Position numbers and translations under genes: made by a program | Notes under the pieces: generated by a model | What the model was told of the DNA's origin: nothing | The model's input: only the letters and a program-made list of their open reading frames with translations | Databases searched by the model: none | Source: Oscheius dolichura | Taxonomy: Eukaryota; Nematoda; Chromadorea; Rhabditida; Rhabditidae | Direction of reading: 5' to 3' | NCBI GenBank assembly: GCA_932521035.1 | Contig: OW051497.1 | Span: 7,130,001-7,194,000, forward strand | Length of the DNA stretch: 64,000 bases | Shown: piece by piece, positions 11,367-24,119 of the stretch | How the letters are laid out: each line of letters begins with the position of its first letter | Position numbering within the stretch: position 1 is the first letter of the stretch

Positions 11367-12827
11367 ATGTCGTCCAGGGCCTTAGAAGTTCGGTAGCAGT
11401 CTATTCCATCCTTCATCGTGTGAATTGTTCAGAAGGCTTCAAGAGACTCCAGATGGAGGTTTGAAAGTCGTTTTACCAGTTAGGCCCCTTCCTCTGACGT
11501 CCTTCCAGACTAATAATAGACCTGCAAGAAAGGTAGACCACTTTAAAAAGCTAAAGGGCCCTAATCCCTCTTTAGTTTGAAATTCACCCCCGAGCCGAGA
11601 GAAGGTCCACAAGTGTCCCATCGTCTCGTACTTCCATCGAAAAGGCGTTGCATTCAGAACTACAGGTTGCCATTCTTCCCATTTGTTTACCGTTTTAACC
11701 ACCCTAGAAGCGACTTGGACCCCAACGAGCTAAAATAGACCAGCAGATAGAAGAACGTCAGCAGGCCAGATTAGAAGCTACCAAGAATCTTCCCCCGGAA
11801 AGACCTTTAGCTATCCCATCTACTGCTAATAAGATCAGCCCACGATATTGCCATCCTCAAAAAGGGAACGTGATGGATGTACGTGCTCGGCTTAGTGATC
11901 TCATTAATGATTCAGGAGCTAAAGCAGCGTCTGAATAAGATTTGTGTTTCATCGAATTTTGAAGTGGACAGGATTGTGAAAGAAACGAAAACAACTACCA
12001 TTACTGAATCTAAGGAGACCATTCATTTCAGACCAGACGTAAGAGATTTAGGGATTTAAAAGAGTGGAGTTTTAAGGGCGACAAGCTGGTAAAAGTGTCG
12101 CTTCCTGAAGCTTCAACAACTAAAAGATTCTCCTTTCACCCTTCTCCAGAAGCTCCTTCAGCAGATAACAAATCGTTTGTTTCCTCAGTTTCTCACAGAC
12201 GGCGATTGTAAAACGCTTCAATATTATTTTTAACAGTAAAAGATCCTCTCCCTTGATAGTTTTTAAAAGTCAAACTTCCCTTAAACTGACAGTTTAGAGT
12301 CCACTCCGAGCCGTCGCACACCTATGTCAACATCACCGAGTGAGTCCAAGTTTTCAGTTACCTACGTAATTTGCAGGTTAAACGGAAGTAAGCCGAAAAA
12401 ATCATCACCATCGGGGAAAGACAAAGCAATCGTCTCGGGGTATTGACCAAAATACAAATAATTCAGGATCTCCTCGGGGAATACGTCCAGCTGGAGGAGG
12501 ATATAAAGGACATTAACAAGAAAAACAAAGAGCTTAAGGAGAAATTCTTCCAGGAGGCGAAGGTCATCTCCACTCAAGATGACCATTACAGCTCTTTTTA
12601 GATTGAGACACCCATTTTGACTCCAAGCAAGAACGGGACAATGAAGCCACCTGTTAGAACTGACTCTTTCCTAAGAACGGTAACTATGCCCCCTAAACTC
12701 CAATAGTATCCTCCAGGCGCGTCCTCCTGTCCGCCTCCTGACTCCCCAGCCGTCCCCATCGACTCAAACAGAAACAAAAACAGGGTGTGCGTTTAACCCG
12801 CTCAAGTATTTTGTTTGGGAGCATTGA
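11367..12827 (+). CDS. Orphan 349-residue protein with coiled coil
   Basis: Twelve small exons join in phase: 11367-11392, 11433-11532, 11576-11665, 11708-11878, 11916-12038, 12077-12207, 12237-12258, 12293-12339, 12377-12431, 12467-12562, 12602-12679 and 12717-12827. The introns are 34-45 nt. The protein is charged and largely disordered. A helical Gln/Glu/Arg-rich stretch (residues ~75-100, with KIDQQIEERQQARLEATK) and a stronger coiled coil near residues 255-285 (EYVQLEEDIKDINKKNKELK) stand out. SP/TP and Lys/Arg-rich motifs suggest a phosphorylated scaffold, perhaps cytoskeletal or nuclear. The donor of the ninth intron (gtctcg) is weak, and the last exon could end differently. AATAAA lies at about 13005. 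I recognise no family. Confidence 0.65.
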
Positions 12828-13296
12828 TGGCTGATCAAACAAACATAAGTTTTCAGATTTCCGTGAGGAGATGGATTACAGGATTGTGAAAGTAAGAAAA
12901 CCCCACACCTATCAACAAAACAAGTGAACAAAGCATGTTTTTTTCCCGTGAATGGTACATTTTTATAAGTTATGAGCTAGACAAAGAATCGCAATGTTTG
13001 GAGCAATAAAGTAATGTAACGGAGGTTCACAGTACACTGTATGCTAATAGAACTAAATAGCAACCTATTCAGAGTGGACGATGAGCAATATAATTTTAGC
13101 CAAGGGGAGGAAGATGTAACCAAAGCGGTCAGATAATATCAGGAATACCGGGAATGATTATACAGATTACAGAAAAAAAATCGAGGTTTGGGCAACTGTT
13201 TCTTGTGTTCAAAAGGGGAGATAGAAGTTGTCTTGAATAGTATCATAGTCAAAAAAAGTAGTAAAATGACACAGCAATAATAAAATTACAACAAAC

Positions 13297-15845
13297 TTAT
13301 TCCGAACTCGTCGTGAACACCTTGACCAACCCGTCGGCACCCGTCGATCCGATTATCATCCGGGAAGGATGGAAGGCAACTGACATTACGGCCGCGTCAA
13401 ATTTCTTACGATGGGCAGAAATCTCCTTAAAACGTTTGCTTTAAAACAACTGATGGCATTAGGTTACCTGCAGACAAACTCGTTTCTCCATGTGCCAGAG
13501 ACGTAAGCTTCCATCGTGACTACCTGATAAAAGGTAGAGGCCGTTGGAATCTACGGACAAGCTAGAGACGGAGTCTGTGTGGGCTACCGCACTGTGCATC
13601 AGTTGACCTGAACAATGAGGATATTGATAAGACAAATTGCCTCACCTGTAACATTGTCAAAATATCGTATTTTTCTATCAGATGAAGCTACTACAGTAAT
13701 CTGCATAGTTGGATGCGAGATTATCCTTGTTAGATGACATGGATCGTCTTAAACATAAAATAAAACCAAAGTTAAAGTACTCTACCGTTGCCAAAGTCAA
13801 AGTTCCGAACCAGTTCTCCCGTTTCAATATTCACTAAACAAGCGTGGAACTTCTGATATGCGATGATTAATTGTGTTGGTTCTGTAGAGACGAAATCCAC
13901 GGACACCGGGCATCCCACCCCTTCGGGACTTTCAATAGACTTTATCAGAGGCTCGGCATAATTCCCTGGAAACGTGTCATGATCCCCCTATCGAAAAGAG
14001 ACACGCACCAGGTTCCCAAAGTTTCACAATGTTATCAGCACCGGCTGAAACGAGGCGATTAGCAGAACTGTGGTACACGACGGACCAGATCACATCTTGA
14101 TGAGCTTTTATTCTCTCGAAGATAACTTTCGGGTCTAAAACACAGCAGTAAGAAAAGGAACTAAGGAAGAGCCTACCGTATACGGCGTGTTGGTCGATCG
14201 TTGAGCTGGGTACATTCCAACAGCAGATGGAGCCGTCATATCCCCCGGAATAGAGGGTATCTCCTGAGAGGGAAAGATCAATGCAAACGACGGGTCCTTG
14301 ATGCCCTCGGAAGGTGTACACGGGTTCTATTCCCTCAGCTGCATCTGTAAGTAGATCTAATTAACTGGATTGGCAAGGGCCTACTTGGTTTCTCGCTCTT
14401 CCCAGGATCTAAATTCCACATTTTAATGGTGCCATCATCACTCGCTGTGAAGAGGACAGGCTCAACTGGGTGGAACTGAAACGGCAATTTACGAAAGCGT
14501 TAATCTCCATTCTATCAAGTGTAGCCCTTTTTGATCTGTGTTTTCTAATAAGTTGAAAATGGGGCAGATGTCCGACACAGGTGTTAAGGGATTTGAAATA
14601 GGAAAAGAGTAAACACACCTGCATGGCACGGACAGAGTCCATATGCGAACGGAGGACGGCCTTTGTGCCCCATTTCATGTTGTGTAGTCCGGCATCATCA
14701 CATTCCTAAGAAATCAGGAAGATTAATAAAGGAAATGAGAATCACCCAACCTCATTATAATTGGTCTTGGTGTCCATATCACGCGGGTCATCTCCTAGTC
14801 CGATTTCCTCAATATCAAGCTCAGGAAATGGATTGGGTATGCTGTTATTCCTCTTTCCTTTATTTCTCCCATGATCGTCGTAATCGTCCTCCGGATGTAG
14901 CCTACGTTGTTGATCACTTAGATATCTGTCCTTCATCCGGTCGAGAATGTCATTCGGCAAATTGCTCCAAGGGTCATGTCGGACGTAGGATTTCCCTCCT
15001 CCTCTGGACTCCATCGAATCGGATCCCTCCTTCAGGAATTCAAAATTCCGGTCGACGATCTCCTCTCCGTTTAAATCTTCTGAGTCACTGTCGTCATCTC
15101 TTTTGATGAGATCTGGTGGAGTGGGTAGACGATGGCCTGGTCCGTTGTCCCTAGGCCCACGGAAATTTCTGACATCTAACATTTTCTCGCTGTAGCCGAC
15201 TTCCTAAAAGAATGAACTGAAAAACAAAACGGAAAAGGGAACCAACATTTAAGAATTGTTTAAGTAGCGCCCTTCCCATAACATACTCTCCGCAGACTTC
15301 CTTCGCGTCTGTCTTATTCATTGTGTGAAGGGCGTCGTGGTTCAGAATATCTGCAACTGCAGTCTGACTTGAAAAACTATCCGTTGAAGCTTACCGGGAG
15401 CTATGGGTTCCTCATCGTATACTGGTGGATCCTCCCCGTTGTGAGTTAACCGATAGTTCTTTGCTCTTTCCTGTTTCAAGCAGTATTCCAACATTTTTAT
15501 ACGGCGGAGTAGATCGGCTTTCAAATTTTCCTGACCCTTCCGTTCTCCTTGGAGGAAGCTGATTCTAGCCTAAAGGAGGAAGTAACAGAGAAAAGGAAAT
15601 ATCCAACCTGGAACTCTACTCTCTCCATATCCCATCTGCACTTGTCTATCTCATGTTTGCTCCATTCATGTTGAAGGAAGTGGAGAACACCACCCATGGT
15701 GTAAGTGCATGGCCTATCCTGCAAACATTTGAATTTTAAAAGTTCCTGCCATTGGAAGAAAGAGAAAGGAGAATAAACAACAAACCTCTTTCTGTTCTTG
15801 CTGGAGTTGTCCATTTCCAGGAGAGGACTCATCCGATTGGGTCAT
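13297..15845 (-). CDS. STRN (cash-1 homologue): Striatin, WD40 scaffold of STRIPAK complexes
   Basis: Thirteen exons, all in phase, give 641 residues: 15845-15786, 15718-15608, 15569-15395, 15350-15247, 15203-14751, 14705-14619, 14475-14385, 14344-14177, 14134-14009, 13965-13786, 13747-13646, 13607-13468 and 13425-13297. Residues ~20-120 form the conserved striatin N-terminus: a YTMGGVLHFLQHEW caveolin-binding-like start, then a coiled coil with SFLQGERQGQENL and LLRRIKMLEYCLKQERAK. The middle is acidic and disordered. The C-terminal half has WD40 repeats ending in motifs such as IKMWN, SICCWN, IVKLWEP and LRLWHM, and finishes with an AHRKKF...ADGLVKVF repeat typical of striatins. Striatin holds the PP2A A/C subunits, MOB4 and GCKIII kinases in STRIPAK. 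For the last intron the frame requires the acceptor ttttaag at 13426-13432. An acceptor (ttttccag) lies about 13 nt before the ATG. Confidence 0.93.
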
Positions 15846-15859
15846 TGCTAGGCTACCTT

Positions 15860-17036
15860 CTGGAAAATCTCAACCGTTTCACTAGATTAATCTAAACTCA
15901 CAATGAGGATGAGCAGAATGTTCGCTAAGAAATAACGTTTGCTAAAAATCTTGAAATGATGACGGCGAAAGGATTGTTCCTGAAAATATTTTCATAATTT
16001 GGTTGCCGGCCAGAAAAGAAATGTGAGACTTGCTGGATTTGGTCAACAAAAAACAGAAGCTTGGGAAAATAAGATAATTGTGAGAAATGGAACGGCTCCC
16101 CATACGAATAATTCAAAATTGCATACTTGTCCGGGGAACAGGGGGCGCGTTTGAATTGTACTTTCAAATTGACGAGTGGTTTATGATTTCTACGGTGAAA
16201 ATATTGCCGAAATATAGTTAAAAAGCGATAAAAGAAGCAAATGGTTAAAAGCGAAAAACAGAAAAGCTTATGTTTACATCGATTACAAAAACTAGGTCAA
16301 GGGTTACTAACAGAAATGTCGCGTCATGGAAGGTTCAAAAAATTGTAGCCGGGCAGAGCGATTACAAATAAGTATAGAAACGTTTACTGGGCATGGTAAT
16401 TGCTAATAAAAATAGAAAAGGTGGATAAACACGGATAAATTATAGTGCAAATTAATTAAATTCAGTTGACCCGAGCCAAACGCTCAAGTTAGAAAGGGGT
16501 GGTCGCGAACCGCAACGCACACATAAGTTGCTAGCCAGAGCGCGATTACATTGCCGCCTGGCATTCCCAACTACTAGTCAATTATTTTTGCATCGCTGAT
16601 TCATTATTAACCATTATTTAGAAGAGTTTAAACATTACTAATAGCCCCACTAATTTCTACTAGGGGGAGTAGAATGGAAATGGGGCGGATTGTAATTTTC
16701 CTTTATCAATTGCTACGTGTTAAACGATATTAATAGTCATTTGCTGAGTAATCCCCCTTTTTCTTATTCTAAGGTCTTCAAATATTTGCTGCGGGCTTGT
16801 TTGCAACATTTATGTGCCGTTTATTATCTGAAAAGGCCCTGAGATCCTACAATTCTTTGTTTTTTCTGGTTATTTGACCTCGTTTAGACTATAAAATCTT
16901 ATTTTTCTTCGAGAAAACACTTTTTCCTAATCCCCTTTCTAGATATTAACTGCGCATTTATCAAAGAGACCGCTACGGTAATTTATACCCTGCTCCCGCA
17001 CTCCCAGGGTGCCCTCGACTGTCTACCCCCATTGTA
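15860..17036. other. Intergenic, divergent promoters of striatin and alsin-like genes
   Basis: AT-rich DNA between two divergently transcribed genes. I find no supported exon, repeat or RNA gene. A minus-strand ORF at 15925-16167 shows no splice or compositional support. Confidence 0.4.
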
Positions 17037-19951
17037 ATGGATAATGTGTCCATACCGTACGAGGTTCTTGTATGCAATGGTTCGGAATTGCTGTTATCAC
17101 CGGAAAACCATGCATTTGATTATACACAGGTCAGTTCGCACGTCTTATCGGATGAGTGTGTTGTCTCGCCTGGGGGAAACAAATGTTTCTTTCAAATCGA
17201 TTGATGAAAAACTGGCTGATCATGTTTTTCAGGCGTTATATTGCTATGATAAGAGCGTAATATTAAAAGAAGGTACACTATATTCAGTGGAAGATGATAA
17301 AAAACTGTTGGTAATGGAGTTAGAACATTTCCAATGCCCACATGGGGTGTCTCTAATAGAGACAGAAAGGTCAGATTCCGCCCAGCTTGACATTCTAATA
17401 ATATTTAGCAGTCTGACTATTCAAAAAGCAGCTGTTTTGACGGATAATTGCTATTTTATAGGTGAAGACAATCATCTTTATCAGTTCAGCTTGACAAAGA
17501 TCAGAGATAGGGACACCTATAAGGCAGAGAAGGTCCTGAAATTGAGAAATAGAAAAATAAGGGACGTTCGAGCGGGAAAGTAAGCGAGTTTAAAACAGTT
17601 GGCGAATCCTCTTTCTAGGAATCATGTAATTCTCCTTGCTGAACAATTCAATTTGGGCACTTCTAGAATGTATGAAAAACTGGATTCCCTCAAACCCAAT
17701 CGTTATTCTGGCTCAAAATGTAAAAAATGCCGGGAGGATCAAGAGTTGAGAATGTCTATTCTTCAACTGGAAGCGGATAGGGTAGGCTGTGAAGAATAAC
17801 GTTCGAGTAATGGAATTACAGAAAGCCTCAGAGACGGAAGATCTTCTCTTGGAGGATGACGAAATGGGCAGCTTGCAGAGTTCCATGTCTTTGTGCTTGA
17901 AGTCCAGGATCTCCAGCTCACGGAGGTTTGAATAACTTCACCTAGTACAAATCTTCACAGAACGTCCCTCTGCCGGCCTTATTCTTTATCCACCTTACCT
18001 GATTTCTCTAAAAGTCGAATGGTTAAAGAAAGAGGAAATTCAATAGTAGCACCTGTTGAGAATAGTTTCACCTTTTTATCAATGGATACTGTATATATCG
18101 AAGATATGAGACAACAATACGGTAACTCAAAATGGCTTACTAAAGCCTTCATCAGAAAATGAGGAAGTGGTGGAGGAAGTGTTCCTCCCGGGCTCTCAAG
18201 AAGGCCAATCAACAGACCATATAACATTCGAAGCGGCATTGGAGTTGTGGATATGGGATGACAATGACAGAGGGAGGTCAGCTGTAGCCAAACAAGAGAA
18301 GAGGTATTATTAGACGGGGAGATGATTATGGGTACTTTGCTGTACAGGAAAGAACCTCTCCACATGATCAGTATGAATGAGAAAACAATCACCGAGATCA
18401 GTTCTGGCGAATATCATACAGCGGCCGTCAGCTCTACAGGAGAGGTAACCTACTCTCACCTCACTCCCCATGTCCCTTCAGATCTACATATGGAATTGCT
18501 TCGAGTCTGTTCAAGGTTGGGAGGATCAGAAAATTAGTCCTTTAAAGGTACTTTTATTTTTCATATTAGGAAAAGTAGAGCTTTAGCTGGGTCCTGAACA
18601 ATTTGTCTTCCGCAGTGAATCAGTTGCCGACAGCACGTTCTTCCTTGTCATTGGCAGAGAGTCCAAAATCTCTCTCTATCACTGGACTCAGGGCTCTGTC
18701 TTAAGGGTACCCCAATCTGACAAGGTCTGAATCCAAGCAGATTTGGCAAAGACATGTTTTAGCAACAATCCTACGTAAATATCTATATTAAGGACGAGCA
18801 ACTTAATGTTGTCCAAACTTCTCTAGACTCTGTGAAAGAGAAACTTCTCCTCTGTTTCAAATCATTCCAACAAATTCGCCTCGTCAAAGGGCTTTGCGAT
18901 ATTTTTGACACGATTTGTTAGTCGGATAATTACGGATGCATCGCATGATTATTCAGATAATCTCTTCACGCATGAATTCGATCCTGCAAATGTGGACGGA
19001 AAAGAACGGGATGTTCTCGAACAGTTGTGTAAAAGTGCAAAGAAGTTCTATCAGGCCACATGCAGGTATTATAGTGCTCTCACAGCCTGCAATTAGTAGT
19101 TTCGAAAAAACTAGGCTCTTTGAATAATAACAATGAGCTAGTTAAAAGTTATTTGTTTTTGAGATCAACAATTTGTATTACCGTATTCTTTCGCATTGCT
19201 TGTTTTTCAAATTTGGACTCTTCTCCAGTAGGTGCTTGGGCTCCGGATAGGGTTGCATCCCTAAGAACACATTATTAATTAAACTTTGTTACACATAACT
19301 ATGTAGTAACCCTAAAGGGTGAGATATGGCAAGATCCTTTCCTTTTCAGCACACAAGGGATTATCTTGAAACTGTTGTCAAGGCAACAGTCACCTTTAGA
19401 GTCGCTCTGGGAATTCGGCCAAGAGAGTTTCCTTTTATGTTTCGACGATTTCATACAAAAGTACTGTATTGATGAATCTTATAGGATTCTTCTTCCCCAA
19501 ACGACGTATAACCTAACTCGGTCTGTTCAACGTTCTCATTTTTAGCTCAGAACTTGAGAGACAAGTGAGTAGGCTGGCCTTGGAGTATAATGTCGATGCA
19601 ACCGGAACAGGTTCACAGATAAGTAAGTGCCGTTATAATGCCTATAACCTCCTTTCTTTTGAAGAAAATCTTGTCCTCGAGGCCCTGAGGTTCCTGGTCT
19701 TCTTGTCTACCAAAGCGAAGGAGTACTTGGACGACTGTCAGGTCGGTCGTTCGTGTTCAATGTCCTTAAAGAGTCAAAGAACTACAATAAAAGTTGTAGT
19801 TCTTCGCCGTAGCCTCTTTGAGCAACCCGGTTTTAATTCTTGTTGCACTTGGGTTGTAAACGGTCACACATTCCTCATTTTACGACCTCCCGAAAACACT
19901 AACTTCGTATTTGTAGAGAGGAAGAAAAGGCCGCCGATCAGAAATCCGTGA
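17037..19951 (+). CDS. Alsin-like, N-terminal block with RCC1-type repeats
   Basis: Exons in phase: 17037-17129, 17233-17579, 17619-17781, 17822-17925, 17961-18090, 18146-18303, 18348-18444, 18482-18547, 18587-18724, 18763-18916, 18957-19065 and 19149-19227, with less certain exons beyond to a stop near 19951. RCC1-like blades are visible: VRAGKNHVILLAEQ followed by a CKKC pair as in alsin's RCC1 region, LELWIWDDNDRG, and EISSGEYHTAAVSSTGEIYIWN. After these comes a mostly helical part that may be the start of the Dbl-homology domain (CFKSFQQIRLVKGL, FLLCFDDFIQKYC). Alsin is a Rab5 and Rac1 exchange factor on early endosomes. The C-terminal domains expected of alsin lie on the same strand from 25.0 kb. 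Whether the two blocks are one gene with a ~5 kb intron or two genes is not settled. AATAAA at about 20189 would suit a separate end. Confidence 0.65.
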
Positions 19952-20606
19952 AACATTTATTCCAGCTCGATGTCTTTATGTCCCTTAAATCCTGTTCATC
20001 GACACTTAGAAACAGCGAAACATTGTCCAAAAGTACGGAGAACCCCGCCGATAGATAAATTTGATAAATGACCGATCGAGTCGCTCCCTTTTCGGCAACA
20101 CGTGACGCTGTGTTTTCACTCTAAGTATCACGTTCGTAGCTCATTTTTCACGTCTGGGTGATATTGATTTCGTTGAAAGTATCAGAAAAATAAAGAAAGG
20201 GCATACTAATGCGGAACATTCCACGTGTCTAGAAGAACAAAAGTGACTCAGTTTAAGAGGATTCCTTGAAGTTTTTCGGGCTATTCTTTGACTTTTTTGA
20301 CTGAGAAAATACCTGACGCTGACCTCTGGGCTTTCCTACTTAAAAACTAGCTGCTGTAATAGGACCTTTGCCCCCTTTCCCCTGACCAGAACACTTTTCT
20401 TGATAAATATACACGATTCATTGTTGCACCTGAACAACCAACAGTGTGCCAATATGATATGTACATTTTAAAATTGAATACTATATGTACAACTATACAG
20501 GGTGAATATGGACATAACCCGTTCTGAGATCGGGAAGGACTCGTAGTCCCTAGAAGCGATAATATGAGAACTAGCTAGGGAGGGTAAATATAGGGCGAGG
20601 GGTTAT

Positions 20607-21397
20607 TTAAGGCTTGTAGCCTGTCTTGTAACCGCTGGTTTTCTTCATCTCGGATATGAAATCCCTTGTGCAGTCACAGCAGATGGTACAGAGCATTCCC
20701 ATAGGGTAGCCCTTTCCATCAGTGCATCCATTCAAAGGAACGAAGGTTTGGAAGCAAGCTTCGGTGTTGCTGTTGTCTCCGGTGAGGGAGAAGGAGCCGT
20801 CGTTGGGCATGGGTCCGACACAACCGGCCATCTCGCATTTAGGAGCAGCTACCTAAAATGTCTTCCTTAGTCATGCTCTGGATGGTAAGCTTACGTTGTC
20901 GAAGTTTCCTCCCTCAAGATAAGTGGCGGCGGGGTTGGTGACGGCTCCAGCTCCTTCCTTGAAGTTGAAAGAGGTCATGCCCTCTGGGGGACGGTAGTTG
21001 ACGAAGGCTCCGCTGAGCTTGGGGGCCTCTCCAGGCTGTTCGCTCATGAAGTCGTAGTCCTTGGGCTCTTCCCAAGCGAAAGCAGGAACTGGCTGTTTGA
21101 CTGCCTTTCCCTTCTTGATCTTCATGGTGGGAGCGACGCTCTTTTCACGTTTCTTCTCAACAGGGGCTTCAGAGTCCAGACTGATGAGGGTTCCATCGGT
21201 GTCACGGAAGAATAGCTGTTCTCCGACCTGTACGACCTCCATGGTGTCGGGGTTCGTTTCAGAGGCTGAACAATTCAACCGTTACTCATTGTTTCAAGTG
21301 AAAGCTTACCATCGGGATCAGCTAGGAAGATTCCTGTACGAGTAGGCAGGGCATTGGAATAGACCACTAGAGCAAGCAGAATGTAGTATTGGAACAT
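20607..21397 (-). CDS. Secreted protein with Cys-rich C-terminus
   Basis: Exons 21397-21310, 21265-20895 and 20852-20607 give 234 residues. A signal peptide (about MFQYYILLALVVYSNA) precedes a Lys/Glu/Pro-rich region and a Gly/Asn-rich part. The final exon carries eight cysteines, including GMLCTICCDC. The codon composition is clearly more GC-rich than most of the window, with a preference for C/G-ending codons, which suggests high expression. The gene lies on the opposite strand between the two alsin-like blocks, so it is nested if those form one gene. I do not recognise the domain. It could be an extracellular matrix or cuticle-associated protein. Confidence 0.75.
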
Positions 21398-21399
21398 GT

Positions 21400-24100
21400 T
21401 TTGAGTTGGTTGTCGGACTGTTTCGGCGACTGTCTTAAATACGGGCACATATTGGGGGCGTGGTCATGAACCAAGGAAGGAGTCCGTCGTCCCCTATGGG
21501 GCGTTCTCACGGGAACGCCCATTACCCGAACTCCTCCTGGTCACATGGGAAGGAGATGGGATGAATTTTTATCATCACAATGCCCCATTCTCTTTTTGTC
21601 CCACCGGGAAGTGAAGCCGACTAGGAACGGGTAACGTCGGGAATGAAATTGAAGCCAGTCCGAATGACCTTCTTGAAATAATTTGTGTCTTATTTTCTTC
21701 CTCGAAAGGGCGGCATGTGATCTGGTAGTGGAAATGTTTTCGAGGCACCCTTGTTTATGTCAAAGAATTCTACAAAATTGTAGAAAACAAGGTTTGCAAT
21801 GTCCTGAGGACATGCCTGTACCCAGAGTGGAATTCTCCGTGATCCTGCTTGGAATGTTCGGACGCATTTACTTATGTTAGGTGTCCTTCGTATTTTTCTC
21901 CCCTACGCCAAGGTCAAATATTTTTAGGCGAAAGAAACGATTCCTGGTATTTCTCGTCCTTGAAAACTATCGCTTTTCATCTTTTTTTGGGGGACACTTG
22001 ACACTTCTGTTTTCCAATTACGTATCCCATGATATATGGTCGAAAATCCATCTCAAAGAACAGAAACTCGGCCTGTTCACCTCTGGCGTTTTTTTCTTCA
22101 GAACATTCCAGTTATTCGACCACTAGGGATGGACGATGAGATATTTTTAGCAACGGCGCGTATCAAGAAATAGATAAGGTGATTTTCTTCTCTGAATTTC
22201 TCTGAATGGTTTAGATGTTTAGCGGCAGCACAAAAAAGGTTCAAAACCGTTTAATGAGGAAGTGAACCGAAAACTGTAGCAAGAGTCTCCTAATCTCGTT
22301 AGACGGTCGAACGCGATCAAATTGCAAATTTTAATGGAACGGCGCCATGTACGTCGTCAAGGAAGCAAGCCCATTGCCGTTAACCCTTGGTCGTTCTTGA
22401 ACCATGACGGGGGACAAGGAAGTACGGCTAGAATTTGATAAGAATGTCTGGATCCTGTCAAAATAGCCCCAACAATCTCAGTTACTTGAAAAATACGATG
22501 TTTGCTACGCATCTTCTGTACTTTCGAATAACACCACGTAATTAATTTCTGTGTGTTTACATAGCAATCTGGTTCACACCCCCAAAAGAATGAAGAGAAC
22601 ATTCCGAACGGTATTTAGTGTGATGGATGAGAGCCTTTTTCTTGCGTTTAACGGACAGGGTTTAAAAGTTTTGTCAACGACGTTTTGGTATGATATTGTT
22701 GGATGAGTGGCAGAAAAATAAAACAGGCTTTTAGGTATTTTGAGAAGGCGAGATTCACTTATGCTTAATAGTAATGTCGCTTTCGAGAATCGATTAAACT
22801 GCAACGAAAAGCTCGGTAAGGTTAACAAGTTGAGAAAGAATCACTTGTTGTAAAGGAAGATCTTAAAATTTAGTCAACATTGTCTGGGCCAGACTCAGAT
22901 TTTTCCTTCTTTCCAAGCAAAGGCGTCTTCTTGGATCCAGCTACTTTTTATTCCGTAGATTTTAAGGCAGTTCTCGAGAAGAATGTACACGATTCAAGAA
23001 AACCGGCCATACACACTACTACCTGCCACTAATTAGGTTCCTCATAGTTTAAACTGCTAATTCTAAAGAAAAGTGTAGTAGAATCCAAGTAGGTGAGTAA
23101 GAAAGACCACTCTCTGATATATTACCAGCATCTCACAAATTTTACATTTTTTTTCTCCTAAAGCAACTTCAGACCTCTGTCCTGTTAATAAGTTCTTTGA
23201 ACGGTTGTCCATTCCCGCATACCTGAAATTTCTGTGTATATTTTTATTTCTCTTTTTTGACGCAGTAACAGACTTGTCCTTTTTCCCACTTACACGAACT
23301 AGCGTTCCAAAAGATTCCATTGAAGGCGCCAGGTTGACGGCGACCCGCACAAATCACTTGACTCGATCTTTACCGGTTTTATGAAGAATTTTAAAGTAAC
23401 ATATTAAGCCGCTTGGGTGGCTTCTCACCGGTCAGAAACTGAAGATTTCGAATTTCTAGTTTAAAAGAAAGGAAACACCCAAACGGAGGGGGTACGTGTT
23501 GATTACCGCAATCTATGCTTGATGGATTACGCGAGAAATATGAAAGACAGCTCAAATCAGGCGTTAAGATCGTCATAGCGATAAATGATCGATTCCTTTG
23601 GGTGAGATGACATCGGATAGCCCGTCGAATCCCTCTAAAAACTCTCCTACCCATAACACCAGATTTATTACAGTAATCCCGGGAATCTCATGTAGGGGGC
23701 AATGGTTCGACAGGTTTTCTCTAGTCTTCAATCCTTGAACTTCTGGCGACTGAGAGAGAGATTGGCTCTTTTCTGCGGTTGTGAAGGCTTGAAACACCCA
23801 TGACTAATCTTCGTGACAAGTCGAAAACAGTAATACATCAGAACTGTCACCTTGATGAAGAGCCTACCGATGACCGAGAGCGCTAGTGACGCTAGCGTCA
23901 GTCGTCACGTAGAGGCCGGTTCGAATAGAAACGCCCGTGTCTTATTTTGGGGTTGTATTCACGTGCTTCCAACCCATCTCGTTGACCAGAACAGAACTTC
24001 TGACTGATTGATAAAAACTCCCAACCAGATTACCAAAACAGACGTTTACTCCTTAACTATTCTGACCAGAACAGGGACTCCCCTCTGCGTTTAATGCAAT
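21400..24100. other. Gap between alsin-like blocks, little recognised
   Basis: Mostly unique AT-rich sequence. A plus-strand ATG at 23870 opens 45 codons with an ARVLFWG segment resembling an RCC1 strand. It might be an alternative start for the downstream alsin block, but I could not join it in phase. The string gaccagaaca occurs at about 20392, 23993 and 24062. No RNA gene or complete element is seen. Confidence 0.3.
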
Positions 24101-24119
24101 TAAACACCAAAACAGAAAA

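Noticed and set aside
18005-18392. 137-codon minus-strand ORF over the RCC1-like exons
   Set aside because: The plus-strand exons are in phase and carry recognisable RCC1-type motifs; the minus frame is incidental.
23880-23945. tRNA-like ggttcgaat motif
   Set aside because: No cloverleaf arms or A box could be fitted around it; the same string also occurs by chance elsewhere.
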